Source of the DNA: Rhodospirillaceae bacterium
GTDB taxonomy: Bacteria; Pseudomonadota; Alphaproteobacteria; Rhodospirillales; Rhodospirillaceae
NCBI GenBank assembly: GCA_040219235.1
Contig: JAVJSV010000016.1
Location: 124,001-188,000, forward strand
Direction: 5' to 3'
Length of the DNA stretch: 64,000 nt
The notes under the pieces were generated by a model, which made no database searches, was not told the origin of the DNA, and was given only the letters and a program-made list of their open reading frames with translations. This document shows, one piece after another, positions 48,527-57,179 of the stretch; the first letter of the stretch is position 1, and every line of letters begins with the position of its first letter. Both the position numbers and the translations under genes were made by a program.

Positions 48527-48564
48527 GCCAGCCTCAGTGTAAGGAACAAAGGGTAAACACAAAT

Positions 48565-48579
48565 GTTCTACTTTAGTTC
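48565..48579 (-). promoter_or_regulatory. LexA operator (alphaproteobacterial SOS box)
   Basis: GTTC (48565-48568), seven bases, GTTC (48576-48579): the exact direct-repeat SOS box of alphaproteobacteria, about 39 bases before the lexA start. Confidence 0.85.
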
Positions 48580-48741
48580 TAATTCACCGTCAAGTTGTCT
48601 TAAAGCGACCATAAATTGTACGCAGGGCTATTTACTTTCTCTGAGTGGACACGCGCAGTGTTATGAGGGCATTTGTAGTTGATAGATACGCGTTTTAGAT
48701 GTATCGCAAAACGTGATTTAACTCTATTTCTTGGGGAAACC

Positions 48742-49965
48742 ATGGGGCCTTTATTCTCTAATAAACTATCATTTTCTGTATCAATATTTGCACTCACAAT
48801 CGCTGTCACTTCTGTTTCAGGCACAGCTGAGGCGCAGATGAAAGCTAAGTATTACAAAGAATGTTATGCGCCGGTTGAGCAGGCGCGCGCAATGATTCCG
48901 GAGCCAAAAGCTGATGTTGGTGATTCTGCAGGTAAACTCGGGTCGGCAGCGGGTGCGCTCGGGAAAATTGGTGGGTTCGGGGGCTTTGGTGGTCTAGGCA
49001 AAGTGGCTCAAACGGCAGCGACGATTGAGCAGTATTCTGGATATGTCGCATCTGCCGCAGCGCTGACTGAAAAAATGCAGTCCGATTATCCTGATCCGGC
49101 AGACCGGATTTTGGCCTATGGCGAGCAGCTTGGGGAAGACGCGAATAAGATTCAAACAGGCGCGGAAACTCTAGAGGCTGCGCAAACCTGCTATGACGAC
49201 GCTTACACCAAACTTGTCGCGGATTTTGAAGCGGGTGAGATCAAAAAGAAGGAGGCCAAAAATCAGCATCGCGAAATCCAAAAAGGGATGATTGAGATCA
49301 ATGCCGTTCTGGCAGATGCGCAACAAGTAATGGATACAAACCTGCAAAATTACAATGAAGCCTTGACCACAGAAACAACCGGCATGGGGCTCAACCTTGG
49401 TGACATGGCGCAAGCCGCGTCCCTGGCCCAAGGTGCAGCCGGATCTGCAGGGATCGGCAGCGTCGGTTCTTTTGGTGGGACTGTCACAAGCCGAACGGCT
49501 GGATCACAGGCCATCCTTCGTCAAGGTGCCGCGTATCGCGCACGCGCCATGGGCAACCTCGGAGCCATGCAGGCGTCACAAGGTGCGGTGCCAGCGGCAG
49601 CGAACGTTTCGCCAGCCTCTTTCGGTATCATGAACGACTTCGCAATGATGGGGAATATCAGTGCGCTGTCCAATATGAGCGGCACTGGTGGGGCGATTGT
49701 CGGCAGCCAGATTGGCATCGGCGCAATACAATCCGCGATAAACAATCGCAACGATGCTCAAGCAACGTCCGGAGTTGCTCCGACTGCTCAGCCGGTACTA
49801 GAAGAGCAACCTGCGCCACCACAAATTTCACAAGAGATGATGGCCAGTCTTCAGGCGGCGGGTGTCAGTAGTGCAAAATTCATGGAAAGTTACGGACAGG
49901 TTGCGTTAACAACTGAGCGCCAATTTGAAGTCACCGGCAAAGTCGGACAAAGCGCGGGCTGGTAG
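48742..49965 (+). CDS. Secreted glycine/alanine-rich protein of unknown function
   Basis: A 407-residue protein with a signal peptide (about 1-32, ending GTAEAQ). The mature part has a Gly/Ala-rich stretch (GKIGGFGGFGGLGKVAQ), a charged region likely to be helical or coiled-coil (about 120-210: EAGEIKKKEAKNQHREIQKG), a second Gly/Ala/Ser-rich zone (about 225-330) and a C-terminal helix. Two cysteines lie in the mature protein (YYKECYAP and AQTCYDD). I do not recognise the family. ATG 48742 follows GGGGAAA. It stands alone between lexA and moeA, which are adjacent in many relatives. Confidence 0.72.
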   Translation: MGPLFSNKLSFSVSIFALTIAVTSVSGTAEAQMKAKYYKECYAPVEQARAMIPEPKADVGDSAGKLGSAAGALGKIGGFGGFGGLGKVAQTAATIEQYSGYVASAAALTEKMQSDYPDPADRILAYGEQLGEDANKIQTGAETLEAAQTCYDDAYTKLVADFEAGEIKKKEAKNQHREIQKGMIEINAVLADAQQVMDTNLQNYNEALTTETTGMGLNLGDMAQAASLAQGAAGSAGIGSVGSFGGTVTSRTAGSQAILRQGAAYRARAMGNLGAMQASQGAVPAAANVSPASFGIMNDFAMMGNISALSNMSGTGGAIVGSQIGIGAIQSAINNRNDAQATSGVAPTAQPVLEEQPAPPQISQEMMASLQAAGVSSAKFMESYGQVALTTERQFEVTGKVGQSAGW

Positions 49966-49983
49966 TCTTCGCGGCGAAAAGAC

Positions 49984-51186
49984 TTAAAGGAGGCCGTCCA
50001 GGAGCAACACCGGGACGGCCTCGCCTGTTTTGGTTGCCAGGGCGTTTACCGGTCGGATAATCAAAGCATCTGAATTCGCCAATGCACCGATCATACTCGA
50101 GTCCTGGGTAAATATTGGCGTGACGGTGAGGGTACCGTCATCATTGCGAGAGGTGACAGCCCGCATGTAATCCTGTCGGCCTCCATTACTTGAGAGGTCT
50201 GCACCAAGGGTTAGAAGATGAGACTGTGGTGATGCTCCTGGAAGTCCAAGCAAGCGGTCAAGAGCAGGACCCAAGAATAGTAGCGCGCAGACCAAAGCGG
50301 AGACCGGATTGCCGGGCAGGCCGAGCATGGGCGTGCCATCCAGTGTGCCGAACATCAAGGGCTTGCCGGGGCGCATCGCAATCTTATGGAAACCGACGTC
50401 TAAACCGGCGTCACCGAAGGCTGTTCTGACGAGGTCTTTATCACCGACAGAGACTCCGCCTGAGGTCACCACCAAATCGCAATCTTTTGCGGCGGTGGCG
50501 ATGGCGGTAAGGGCATCTTTATCGTCTTCAACCACACCTAGGTGAACAGGAACACCGCCTTTCGCAGCAACGAAGGCCGCGAGGGCGGGACCATTGGCGC
50601 TGACAATCTGATTGGGGCCACGGGGTTCGCCTGGCAGAACAATCTCATCGCCGGTGGACAGAATCGCGACGCGTGGTTTGCGGTATACCTGAATCCAAGG
50701 TTTATCCGCTGCGGAAAGCAAGCCGATATGCCTGGGCGAGAGTCGTAACGGAGGCATAAGGATTGTATCGCCTTCGGCAAAGTCCTGCGCTTTTGGACGA
50801 ATATGACGACCGGGTTCGATTTCCCGGATGCTAATTTTATTCCCCTCCCGATCCACATTCTCTTGCAGGACGATTGTGTCTGCGTTTGCGGGGACATGGG
50901 CACCAGTGAAAATACGGACGGCTTGCCCTTTACGAAGCTCGCCTTGAAAGGGATGCCCGGCGGCTGACTCACCGATGACGGTTAATTCACTGGGAATAGT
51001 GGGCACATCATCAGATCGCACGGCGTAGCCGTCCATGGCGGAGACGGTATGCGCGGGATGGGCAATGCGTGCTTTCGGTGTTTCGGCTAGTACACGCCGC
51101 AGGGCCTGGGACAGAGAAATCGTTTCAGTGCCAAGCGGTTGGATGCCCTCGCGAATAATCTTTTGGGCCTGTTCTACGGGAATCAT
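49984..51186 (-). CDS. moeA: Molybdopterin molybdenumtransferase MoeA
   Basis: A 400-residue enzyme that inserts molybdate into adenylylated molybdopterin. Blocks: SAMDGYAVRSDDV, PRVAILSTGDEIV, VVTSGGVSVGDKDLV and GLPGNPVSALVC. Start is the ATG in the TGATG overlap with moaC; GTG 51189 is an alternative. A 9-base inverted repeat at 49991-50021 spans the last codons and may help end the transcript. Confidence 0.96.
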   Translation of the reverse strand: MIPVEQAQKIIREGIQPLGTETISLSQALRRVLAETPKARIAHPAHTVSAMDGYAVRSDDVPTIPSELTVIGESAAGHPFQGELRKGQAVRIFTGAHVPANADTIVLQENVDREGNKISIREIEPGRHIRPKAQDFAEGDTILMPPLRLSPRHIGLLSAADKPWIQVYRKPRVAILSTGDEIVLPGEPRGPNQIVSANGPALAAFVAAKGGVPVHLGVVEDDKDALTAIATAAKDCDLVVTSGGVSVGDKDLVRTAFGDAGLDVGFHKIAMRPGKPLMFGTLDGTPMLGLPGNPVSALVCALLFLGPALDRLLGLPGASPQSHLLTLGADLSSNGGRQDYMRAVTSRNDDGTLTVTPIFTQDSSMIGALANSDALIIRPVNALATKTGEAVPVLLLDGLL

Positions 51187-51665
51187 CACTCGGACTCAAA
51201 GGTGCCAGACTTCCCACCGGTCTTTTTGACAAGACGAATGTCAGTCAGATGCATGCCTTTGTCGATGGCTTTGCACATATCGTAAACGGTCAGCGCTGCC
51301 ACAGAAACGGCTGTCAAAGCTTCCATTTCCACACCTGTTTTGCCCGTAATTTTTGCCGTTGCCGTGATATCGACAGCCTTGCGGTCTGTGTCACAGGTCA
51401 GTTCGACTTTCACCGACGATAGCGCAAGAGGGTGGCAGAGCGGGATCAGGTCTGCGGTCTTTTTTGCGCCCATAATGCCGGCAAGTTGTGCAACGGAGAG
51501 CACATCGCCTTTCTTGATGCCATGCCCCATAATTGCACTGATGGTTTCCGGCTGCATCAGGACAGACCCCTTGGCCGTTGCCTCGCGCGTGGTTTCCGTT
51601 TTGTCGGTAACGTCGACCATCACGGCATTGCCGTCATCATCAAAATGGGTGAGCTTGTCGGTCAT
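51186..51665 (-). CDS. moaC: Cyclic pyranopterin monophosphate synthase MoaC
   Basis: A 159-residue enzyme of molybdenum cofactor synthesis, making cyclic pyranopterin from the MoaA product. [40 protein letters not shown] and VKKTGGKSG are the family's catalytic blocks. It couples to moeA by overlap and follows trpC by 3 bases. Confidence 0.97.
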   Translation of the reverse strand: MTDKLTHFDDDGNAVMVDVTDKTETTREATAKGSVLMQPETISAIMGHGIKKGDVLSVAQLAGIMGAKKTADLIPLCHPLALSSVKVELTCDTDRKAVDITATAKITGKTGVEMEALTAVSVAALTVYDMCKAIDKGMHLTDIRLVKKTGGKSGTFESE

Positions 51666-51668
51666 GTT

Positions 51669-52475
51669 TTATGCTGCTTCCGGCGCTGGATTTGCGAGAA
51701 GGGCGGAGGTGGCCGCAGCAACATCAGGCTGACGCATCAACGATTCCCCTACCAAGAATCTTCGGGCACCTGACTGCGCAAGTTGCGCTAAATCGCCTGG
51801 TGTTTTTAAGCCACTCTCAGCAACCAAAGCACGATCAGCTGGGAGGCGCTTGGCCAAGCGCTCTGTCGTGCTGATATCAACTTCTAAGGTTTTCAAGTTG
51901 CGATTGTTAACGCCGATGAGCGGCGAACGCAGCGCAAAAGCGCGGTCTAATTCTGCTTCATCGTGGACTTCAATGAGCACATCCATCTCATGATCCAGAG
52001 CACAGGCTTCAAGCTCCAGCGCCTGGGTGTCTGACAAACAGGCTAAAATGAGCAGGATGCAATCCGCCCCTATGGCGCGGGCTTCAACCACTTGATAGGG
52101 ATCAAGCATGAAGTCTTTGCGCAAAACGGGCAGGGTGCAGGCCGCGCGGGCCGTCTTCAGATAGTCATCAGAACCTTGAAAATTGTCCTGCTCGGTCAGA
52201 ATTGAGAGGCATGCCGCGCCGCCCGCTTCATAGGCTTTGGCGAGTGCAGGTGGATCAAAGTCAGGCCGGATCAAGCCGGCTGAGGGTGAGGCTTTTTTAA
52301 TCTCGGCAATGAGGCCGTAGCCGGTTTCTGCGGCACGCGCCAACGCGAGACCAAAGCCACGCACGGGGGATGCGTTGCGCGCTTCGGCTTCGATTGCGCT
52401 GAAAGGCCGTTGTGATTTGATCCTCACGTAATGTTCCAGGCGGGCCGCACAGATGGCATCTAAGACATTACCCAT
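51669..52475 (-). CDS. trpC: Indole-3-glycerol phosphate synthase
   Basis: A 268-residue TIM-barrel enzyme of tryptophan synthesis. Catalytic lysines and glutamates lie in [43 protein letters not shown] and ALVAESGL. It is the stand-alone form (not fused with TrpF). Its start overlaps the trpD stop. Confidence 0.96.
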   Translation of the reverse strand: MGNVLDAICAARLEHYVRIKSQRPFSAIEAEARNASPVRGFGLALARAAETGYGLIAEIKKASPSAGLIRPDFDPPALAKAYEAGGAACLSILTEQDNFQGSDDYLKTARAACTLPVLRKDFMLDPYQVVEARAIGADCILLILACLSDTQALELEACALDHEMDVLIEVHDEAELDRAFALRSPLIGVNNRNLKTLEVDISTTERLAKRLPADRALVAESGLKTPGDLAQLAQSGARRFLVGESLMRQPDVAAATSALLANPAPEAA

Positions 52476-53494
52476 CAGGACTCACCGCGCGTAATGGCAG
52501 CGAATTTTCCCAAAGTCGCTTTTGCTGCGCCGTCATCAATGGCGGCTGCCGCCAAGGTTACGCCCGATTTTAGATCCGGCGCTTTATCAGCGATGACCAA
52601 CGCTGCGGCTGCATTCAGAAGCACGATGTCGCGATAGGCTCCGGGAGCACCATCCAAAAGTGCGTTGAGCGCTTTGGCATTGTGTTCTGGTTCGCCACCT
52701 TTAAGAGACTCTGGCGTGTGACGTGACAGGCCAGCATCTTCCGGTGTGATCTCAAAGGATGAGACAAGTCCATCCTTGAGTTCAGCAACGTGAGACGGGC
52801 CAGTGATGGTTAACTCGTCTAACCCGTCTGATCCGTGAACCACCCAGGCGCGTTCGGACCCAAGCGCTTTGAGTGTTTCTGCCATTGGCACGACCCAAGC
52901 CTCTGAGAAGACTCCCAGCAACTGGCGCTTCGCACTTGCTGGATTCGAGAGGGGACCAAGCAGATTGAACAGGGTGCGTATACCGAGTTCGGCCCGCACA
53001 GGGCCGACATGCTTCATGGCGCTGTGATGCTTTTGGGCGAATAGAAAGCCGATGTTTGCTTGTGCGAGTGCTTTCTCAACACTGTCGGGTGTTGCATCTA
53101 GATTGATGCCCAAAACTTCCAGAACATCTGCGGTGCCTGATTTAGAGGAGGCCTTGCGATTGCCGTGCTTAGCGACCGGCACACCACAGGCCGCAACTAC
53201 AATGGCGACGGCGGTTGAGACGTTGAATTTCCCCGAGCCGCTCCCGCCCGTGCCGCAGGTATCGATGGTGCCGTTGGGCGCTTTTACGGTTAGGGCCTTA
53301 GATCGCATGATGCGCGCGGCACCGGTAATTTCAGCTACGGTTTCACCACGCACGGCCAGGGCGGTGAGGAGGCTGGATATCTGAACCGGAGAGGCTTGAC
53401 CCGACATGATCAGTTCAAATGCCTCTTCGGCTTGCTGCTCCGTCAGGGAGGTGCCACTGGCGGCAATAGCGATAAAGGGTTTGAGATCTGACAT
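52475..53494 (-). CDS. trpD: Anthranilate phosphoribosyltransferase
   Basis: A 339-residue enzyme that couples anthranilate with PRPP. The PRPP-binding loop reads [20 protein letters not shown], the second site [18 protein letters not shown]. The usual aspartate in GTGGD is serine here, which is common in alphaproteobacteria as far as I know. Between trpG (12-base gap) and trpC (overlap). Confidence 0.96.
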   Translation of the reverse strand: MSDLKPFIAIAASGTSLTEQQAEEAFELIMSGQASPVQISSLLTALAVRGETVAEITGAARIMRSKALTVKAPNGTIDTCGTGGSGSGKFNVSTAVAIVVAACGVPVAKHGNRKASSKSGTADVLEVLGINLDATPDSVEKALAQANIGFLFAQKHHSAMKHVGPVRAELGIRTLFNLLGPLSNPASAKRQLLGVFSEAWVVPMAETLKALGSERAWVVHGSDGLDELTITGPSHVAELKDGLVSSFEITPEDAGLSRHTPESLKGGEPEHNAKALNALLDGAPGAYRDIVLLNAAAALVIADKAPDLKSGVTLAAAAIDDGAAKATLGKFAAITRGES

Positions 53495-53506
53495 GCGGAC
53501 GATGCC

Positions 53507-54118
53507 TTATGCCGCGACAGAGCGGTCGGGAATATCAGGCGCATCTAAGCCAGCTGAGCGCAGAAAATTGCGTAAAACACGATGGCCGAACTGAGAGGCG
53601 ATGCTTTCAGGATGGAACTGAACACTGGTGATGGGCAGAGACTTATGGGCAAACGCCATGATCACGCCGTCGTCGGTTTCAGCCGTGATTTCCAGATCAT
53701 CTGGCACAGAGTCACGCGCGACGATCAACGAATGATAGCGGGTGGCTGTAAACGGTGAGGGGATATCTTCGAACATCTTGTGATTTGTATGGCGTAGGGC
53801 GCTGACCTTGCCGTGCATGGGTTCTGCCGCACGGATAACCTGACCGCCAAAGGCTTGCCCGATGCTTTGATGACCCAGGCAGACCCCAAACAGCGGCAGG
53901 CTTGATTGCGCGGCAGCTTCCACAAGACCAAGGCAAATGCCCGCGCGATCCGGGTCGCAGGGACCGGGGGAGAGAATAATGCCTTGGGGTTTCCGCGCCA
54001 AAGCCTCTGCCACCGTAAGCTGATCATTGCGCTCAACCTCAACGTCCGCGCCCAGTTCACCCAGGTAGTGCCACAGGTTGTAGGTAAAGCTGTCGTAGTT
54101 ATCGATGAGCAGAAACAT
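53507..54118 (-). CDS. trpG: Anthranilate synthase component II (glutamine amidotransferase)
   Basis: A 203-residue class I glutamine amidotransferase giving ammonia to anthranilate synthase or to aminodeoxychorismate synthase (PabA role). Catalytic C80 ([16 protein letters not shown]) and H169/E171 (VQFHPES) are present. trpE, which normally lies just upstream, is missing: an unrelated divergent gene follows. It marks the end of the conserved gene order. Confidence 0.95.
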   Translation of the reverse strand: MFLLIDNYDSFTYNLWHYLGELGADVEVERNDQLTVAEALARKPQGIILSPGPCDPDRAGICLGLVEAAAQSSLPLFGVCLGHQSIGQAFGGQVIRAAEPMHGKVSALRHTNHKMFEDIPSPFTATRYHSLIVARDSVPDDLEITAETDDGVIMAFAHKSLPITSVQFHPESIASQFGHRVLRNFLRSAGLDAPDIPDRSVAA

Positions 54119-54271
54119 GCGGAGTACTCAGGTTGTTCGGGTCAATATTTAAGGCGCGCATTGTGACCAGTGTTTGAGGCAGGAAAATGCCCTTTTCCGG
54201 GGTTGCAGGTCAAGGATCGTAGGCAAAACCCATCACGTTGTTATACTACGTTGCACAACAGGGAGATACAG

Positions 54272-55096
54272 ATGTTCCGCAACACACTCACCGCAGGTTT
54301 TTTGAGTTTAACATTGATGACGCCTGTGTTGGCCGATCACCCGTCGACCTATGCCGGTGTGGCTGGCGCAAAGGTGCTGGACAGCGGCGTGATGGTGGTG
54401 ACAGGAAACCCAGATTTTGCGCGCGAAGAAGCCTTTGAATATGTGCAACGGCCCGATGGCGGGATCACGCTGCTGAACACAATTTCTGCCGGAAATGGCA
54501 GCTTTCGGGTGCGCGCCCGGTTTGATCTGGATGCGGATTGGCAGTCGTTAAGCGCCAGCGGTTTAGGGCTGTACGCCGGTGTGCCGGTGGTGAGTTATAT
54601 GGAGCGGGTTGGAAGTCAGGTGGAGATACAGGTCCACAGCCTGAGCGAGGGTGACGGCGTGCATCTTGCGTCCACAGCGGTGTGCGACCCGGATTGCTTT
54701 ATCAACATGAGCCCCAGTTCCGTGGCGATGTTTGTCATGACCCGGCACTACGATTTGGAAAAAGGCGGCGTGCAGACGTTTCAATGGGCGGGGCAAGACC
54801 TGGACAAGGTAAGAACGTTATCCGGCGGCAAAGCGAACTTGGTTTATCAGGGCGAGCAGGCGGTGAAGCGCGCCGCCTTGCCAGAGGCAGAGGCCGAAAC
54901 TGTGATGCTGCGGCACTTCACGTTTGTTGAAGAACTGCCCATGCCGAACGGCGGTGTGTTCAAACTGGACTTTGATTTGTGGACGGACCTGGATCACTGG
55001 CCCATGGGCTTTCAGGTCAGAACGCCCGGCACAGCCGGTGCCACTCTGGGCTTTCGTAAGGGCTGGGACGACGTGCGGGGGCAGGTGGCGCAGTAA
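54272..55096 (+). CDS. Secreted protein of unknown function
   Basis: A 274-residue protein with a signal peptide (about 1-22, ending PVLA). The mature part is mostly beta-strand in character, with alternating patterns such as SFRVRARFDLDADW, GLGLYAGVPVVSYMERVG and FKLDFDLWTDL, suggesting a beta-sandwich or lipocalin-like fold. Two cysteines are close together (AVCDPDCF) and may bond. I do not recognise a family. The start has GGGAGA seven bases upstream; TATACT at 54241-54246 may be the -10 box. Confidence 0.7.
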   Translation: MFRNTLTAGFLSLTLMTPVLADHPSTYAGVAGAKVLDSGVMVVTGNPDFAREEAFEYVQRPDGGITLLNTISAGNGSFRVRARFDLDADWQSLSASGLGLYAGVPVVSYMERVGSQVEIQVHSLSEGDGVHLASTAVCDPDCFINMSPSSVAMFVMTRHYDLEKGGVQTFQWAGQDLDKVRTLSGGKANLVYQGEQAVKRAALPEAEAETVMLRHFTFVEELPMPNGGVFKLDFDLWTDLDHWPMGFQVRTPGTAGATLGFRKGWDDVRGQVAQ

Positions 55097-55169
55097 ACAC
55101 TTGTTCTGTCTCGAAACCTAATAATTCTGCTGTTTTAACGTTTGATTCAGAGAAAACGGGTCAGGTTCT

Positions 55170-55204
55170 TCTCAACGTTCGACGTGAGATCGGACGAGTT
55201 GAGA
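55170..55204 (+). promoter_or_regulatory. Hairpin leader of the small ORF
   Basis: TCTCAAC (55170-55176) and GTTGAGA (55198-55204) can pair; the ribosome site GAGGTG starts at once after it. It could be a translation-control hairpin. Pairing was found by eye only. Confidence 0.35.
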
Positions 55205-55218
55205 TGAGGTGACAAGTT

Positions 55219-55443
55219 ATGTTTCAGCCCGACAATAAGACCGCCGCAGATCTGATGGCTGAGGTGGTTAAGACAGGTAAAGCCGAAAAGGCAAAAGGTC
55301 CACAGATTGCTATGCGGTCTGTGGTGGCCAATGAGAATCGGCCTCTCCCGTCTCAAGCCCTAAAAATCCCCACCTATGATGCCCCAGAAGCCCGCAATAT
55401 TGCCTGGGAAGACGACGACTATTTTTACGTCGTTCAGGATTAA
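55219..55443 (+). CDS. Small hypothetical protein
   Basis: A 74-residue hydrophilic protein with a good ribosome site (GAGGTG, seven bases before ATG). It has a lysine-rich first half and an acidic, aromatic end (WEDDDYFYVVQD). No signal peptide or membrane segment, no family recognised. A terminator-like hairpin follows within 15 bases. The ribosome site and hairpins support a real gene. Confidence 0.55.
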   Translation: MFQPDNKTAADLMAEVVKTGKAEKAKGPQIAMRSVVANENRPLPSQALKIPTYDAPEARNIAWEDDDYFYVVQD

Positions 55444-55457
55444 ATCCCGGAATTCTT

Positions 55458-55544
55458 GGCTCGACCTCGGTTCGAGATTTTTTGATTTGGGCGCCCCCCT
55501 CGGAACGAGATTTTATTTTCCGGGCTCGACCTCGGTTCGAGCCC
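55458..55544. repeat. Cluster of CTCGG-centred palindromic repeats
   Basis: A 19-base unit, GGCTCGACCTCGGTTCGAG, occurs at 55458-55476 and again at 55523-55541; between them CTCGGAACGAGATTTT (from 55499) is a half copy. Each unit folds by CTCGA/TCGAG. The second extends to an 8-base stem (GGGCTCGA with TCGAGCCC, 55522-55544). The first is followed by ATTTTTT and could end transcription of the small ORF. CGAGCCCATGCAC from 55538 recurs at 55595-55607. Confidence 0.7.
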
Positions 55545-55688
55545 ATGCACGCCACCCTGTTTTCAATAAAATCAATGGGTTAAGGGGACGTGAAACGAGC
55601 CCATGCACAACATTATTGCAGAAAGCCGTAATTTTCTTTCGCACTGAAACCCCTATATAGATCAAATGCTTAAGAGGTGTGGCGCGGC

Positions 55689-56378
55689 GTGGTTGTGACG
55701 GTCGCCCGTGTTTTAAGCCAATTTTTGGATTCTGGGAACGTCGATCCGCTCATGCGCTTCTTTCTTGCGTTTCAGTCCTGGCTTGCCGGGACCTTTATTG
55801 GTCCGCGTGGCTACACGGTCTATGCGGATGGTCGGCTGGAGCGCGGCAGGGCGCCGGGCCGGGACCAAGACCTCCGCGCGGCAGAGATCGACACAGCCCA
55901 GTTTAACGCGTTGTTTGGTCCCGGCAGCAGCAAAGATGGCCGCACATTCTTTGTGCCCCGCTTGCCCGCACGGCATGCGAACGCGAGCCAAGACGATAAC
56001 GTCATCCCAACAGAGGGGGCCGGCGAGGCCGAAAGTTTCGGCGGTATGCAGGGCTCCTTCCATCGTGAGGCGGGCGAACTGGTCGCCGTGGCCGAGTTCG
56101 TGTGGAACCGCGCCGGGGTAAGGCTCTCCCTGACGTATGTGTGGATCTGCCTGGGTGCGGCGATGCTGGACGTCCTTGCGGGGCTGATCACCCTGGCGCA
56201 AGGCGATATGACGATCGGGCGGGCGATTGTGATCGGACTCACCTTGATGATGATCGTGCTGTTTATGTTTGCACCCCGGTTGCTGAACGAGGGGCGTGAA
56301 CACCTCAGCAAAACGCACCGCGCACCGTTGTTGGCAAAACTCTCGGCCTTCGTGCAGTTTGCCGGACGGAGTACCTAA
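55689..56378 (+). CDS. Membrane protein of unknown function
   Basis: About 229 residues. The N-terminal region has an amphipathic stretch (FFLAFQSWLAGTFIGPRGYTVYADG); the middle is soluble and proline/charge-rich; two helices close to the C-terminus (about 160-182 and 188-208: VWICLGAAMLDVLAGLITLA, IVIGLTLMMIVLFMFAP) anchor it. Start uncertain: GTG 55689 has AGAGG upstream; GTG 55677 and ATG 55752 are alternatives. Family not recognised. Codon use matches the GC-rich neighbours. Confidence 0.6.
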   Translation: MVVTVARVLSQFLDSGNVDPLMRFFLAFQSWLAGTFIGPRGYTVYADGRLERGRAPGRDQDLRAAEIDTAQFNALFGPGSSKDGRTFFVPRLPARHANASQDDNVIPTEGAGEAESFGGMQGSFHREAGELVAVAEFVWNRAGVRLSLTYVWICLGAAMLDVLAGLITLAQGDMTIGRAIVIGLTLMMIVLFMFAPRLLNEGREHLSKTHRAPLLAKLSAFVQFAGRST

Positions 56379-56383
56379 GCACC

Positions 56384-57124
56384 CTAGTCCTGTGGCGTAT
56401 CGCCAACGGCATTCAAGGTTTTGCCATAGCAGGCCGGGTTGAGAATGCAGGGCTGGGTGATGCGCGCCAGATCAGAGCGCGTCATGGTGGTGTCGATGGA
56501 GAGATCATCCGACAGTGCGCCGGTGCCGGTGGGGGCGGCAGGCTCGGGTGTCACGCTGGCGTTAAGGACGATGGTGTATTCCAAATCTGAGTTGGCGGCA
56601 GCTGTTTCCAAAGCAATTTCGGCCCGGGCAAGATCGCGCATGTAATTGATAACGCGGGGTTCATCCGCGAACATGGCCGGGGGTTGGGTGAGAATTGGCC
56701 GTGCACCGCGCCCGCTGTGGCGGATGATTTGGGTGACCTCAGCCGCCTGGGCGGCTTCAACCAGAGTGCGCATGTAGCGCCAATAGAAGCTGTCGCCATC
56801 ATCCAAGCGAATGCCGGACAGGTTAGACGCATCGATGATCACGGCGGGCTTGGCCTCCAGCACGGCGGCCTTTACGGCGGCGGCGTCCATGAGATCGGCG
56901 ATCATCACTTCATAGGTGCTGCCTTCGAGGCGCTCGAAGGTCGAGGAGGGCCGCGCCAGCACAATCACCCGCTCGCCTGCGGCGGACAGCTGGTTGACGT
57001 GATAGGAGCCCAGTTGCCCGGTGCCGCCGATGATGAGAATGCCCGTGTTGGCCGCCAAGGCGTTGGGGAACGGCAGGGCGGCAACGAATAGTGCTAAAGC
57101 GAACAATGTACGGAGCAGAGTCAT
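56384..57124 (-). CDS. Exported NmrA-like Rossmann-fold protein
   Basis: A 246-residue protein. After a clear Sec-type signal peptide (about 1-25, ending NALA), the mature chain begins with a dinucleotide-binding motif GILIIGGTGQLGSYHVNQL (GxxGxxG) and continues as an atypical short-chain dehydrogenase/NmrA fold (VIVLARPSS, VIIDASNLSG). The YxxxK catalytic pair is not evident. Start ATG 57124 with GAGGA five bases upstream; ATG 57136 is possible. An NAD(P)-binding fold after a Sec signal is unusual, since cofactor is scarce outside the cytoplasm. Confidence 0.75.
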   Translation of the reverse strand: MTLLRTLFALALFVAALPFPNALAANTGILIIGGTGQLGSYHVNQLSAAGERVIVLARPSSTFERLEGSTYEVMIADLMDAAAVKAAVLEAKPAVIIDASNLSGIRLDDGDSFYWRYMRTLVEAAQAAEVTQIIRHSGRGARPILTQPPAMFADEPRVINYMRDLARAEIALETAAANSDLEYTIVLNASVTPEPAAPTGTGALSDDLSIDTTMTRSDLARITQPCILNPACYGKTLNAVGDTPQD

Positions 57125-57179
57125 ATTAGTCCTCATAGAGAAGTGTCATGGCTGAGATTATCCGTGACGTCAGCGCGGT

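Noticed and set aside
49991-50021. 9-base inverted repeat at the end of moeA as an intrinsic terminator
   Set aside because: It is inside the coding region and is followed on the minus strand by only three T, so it is mentioned with the gene but not listed.
54119-54271. Trp attenuator or leader peptide before trpG
   Set aside because: No run of Trp codons or alternative hairpins is visible, and a divergent gene occupies this region.
55713-56318. A 201-codon minus-strand frame opposite the unknown membrane protein
   Set aside because: The plus frame has two clear transmembrane helices; the minus frame is proline/arginine/histidine-rich without motifs.
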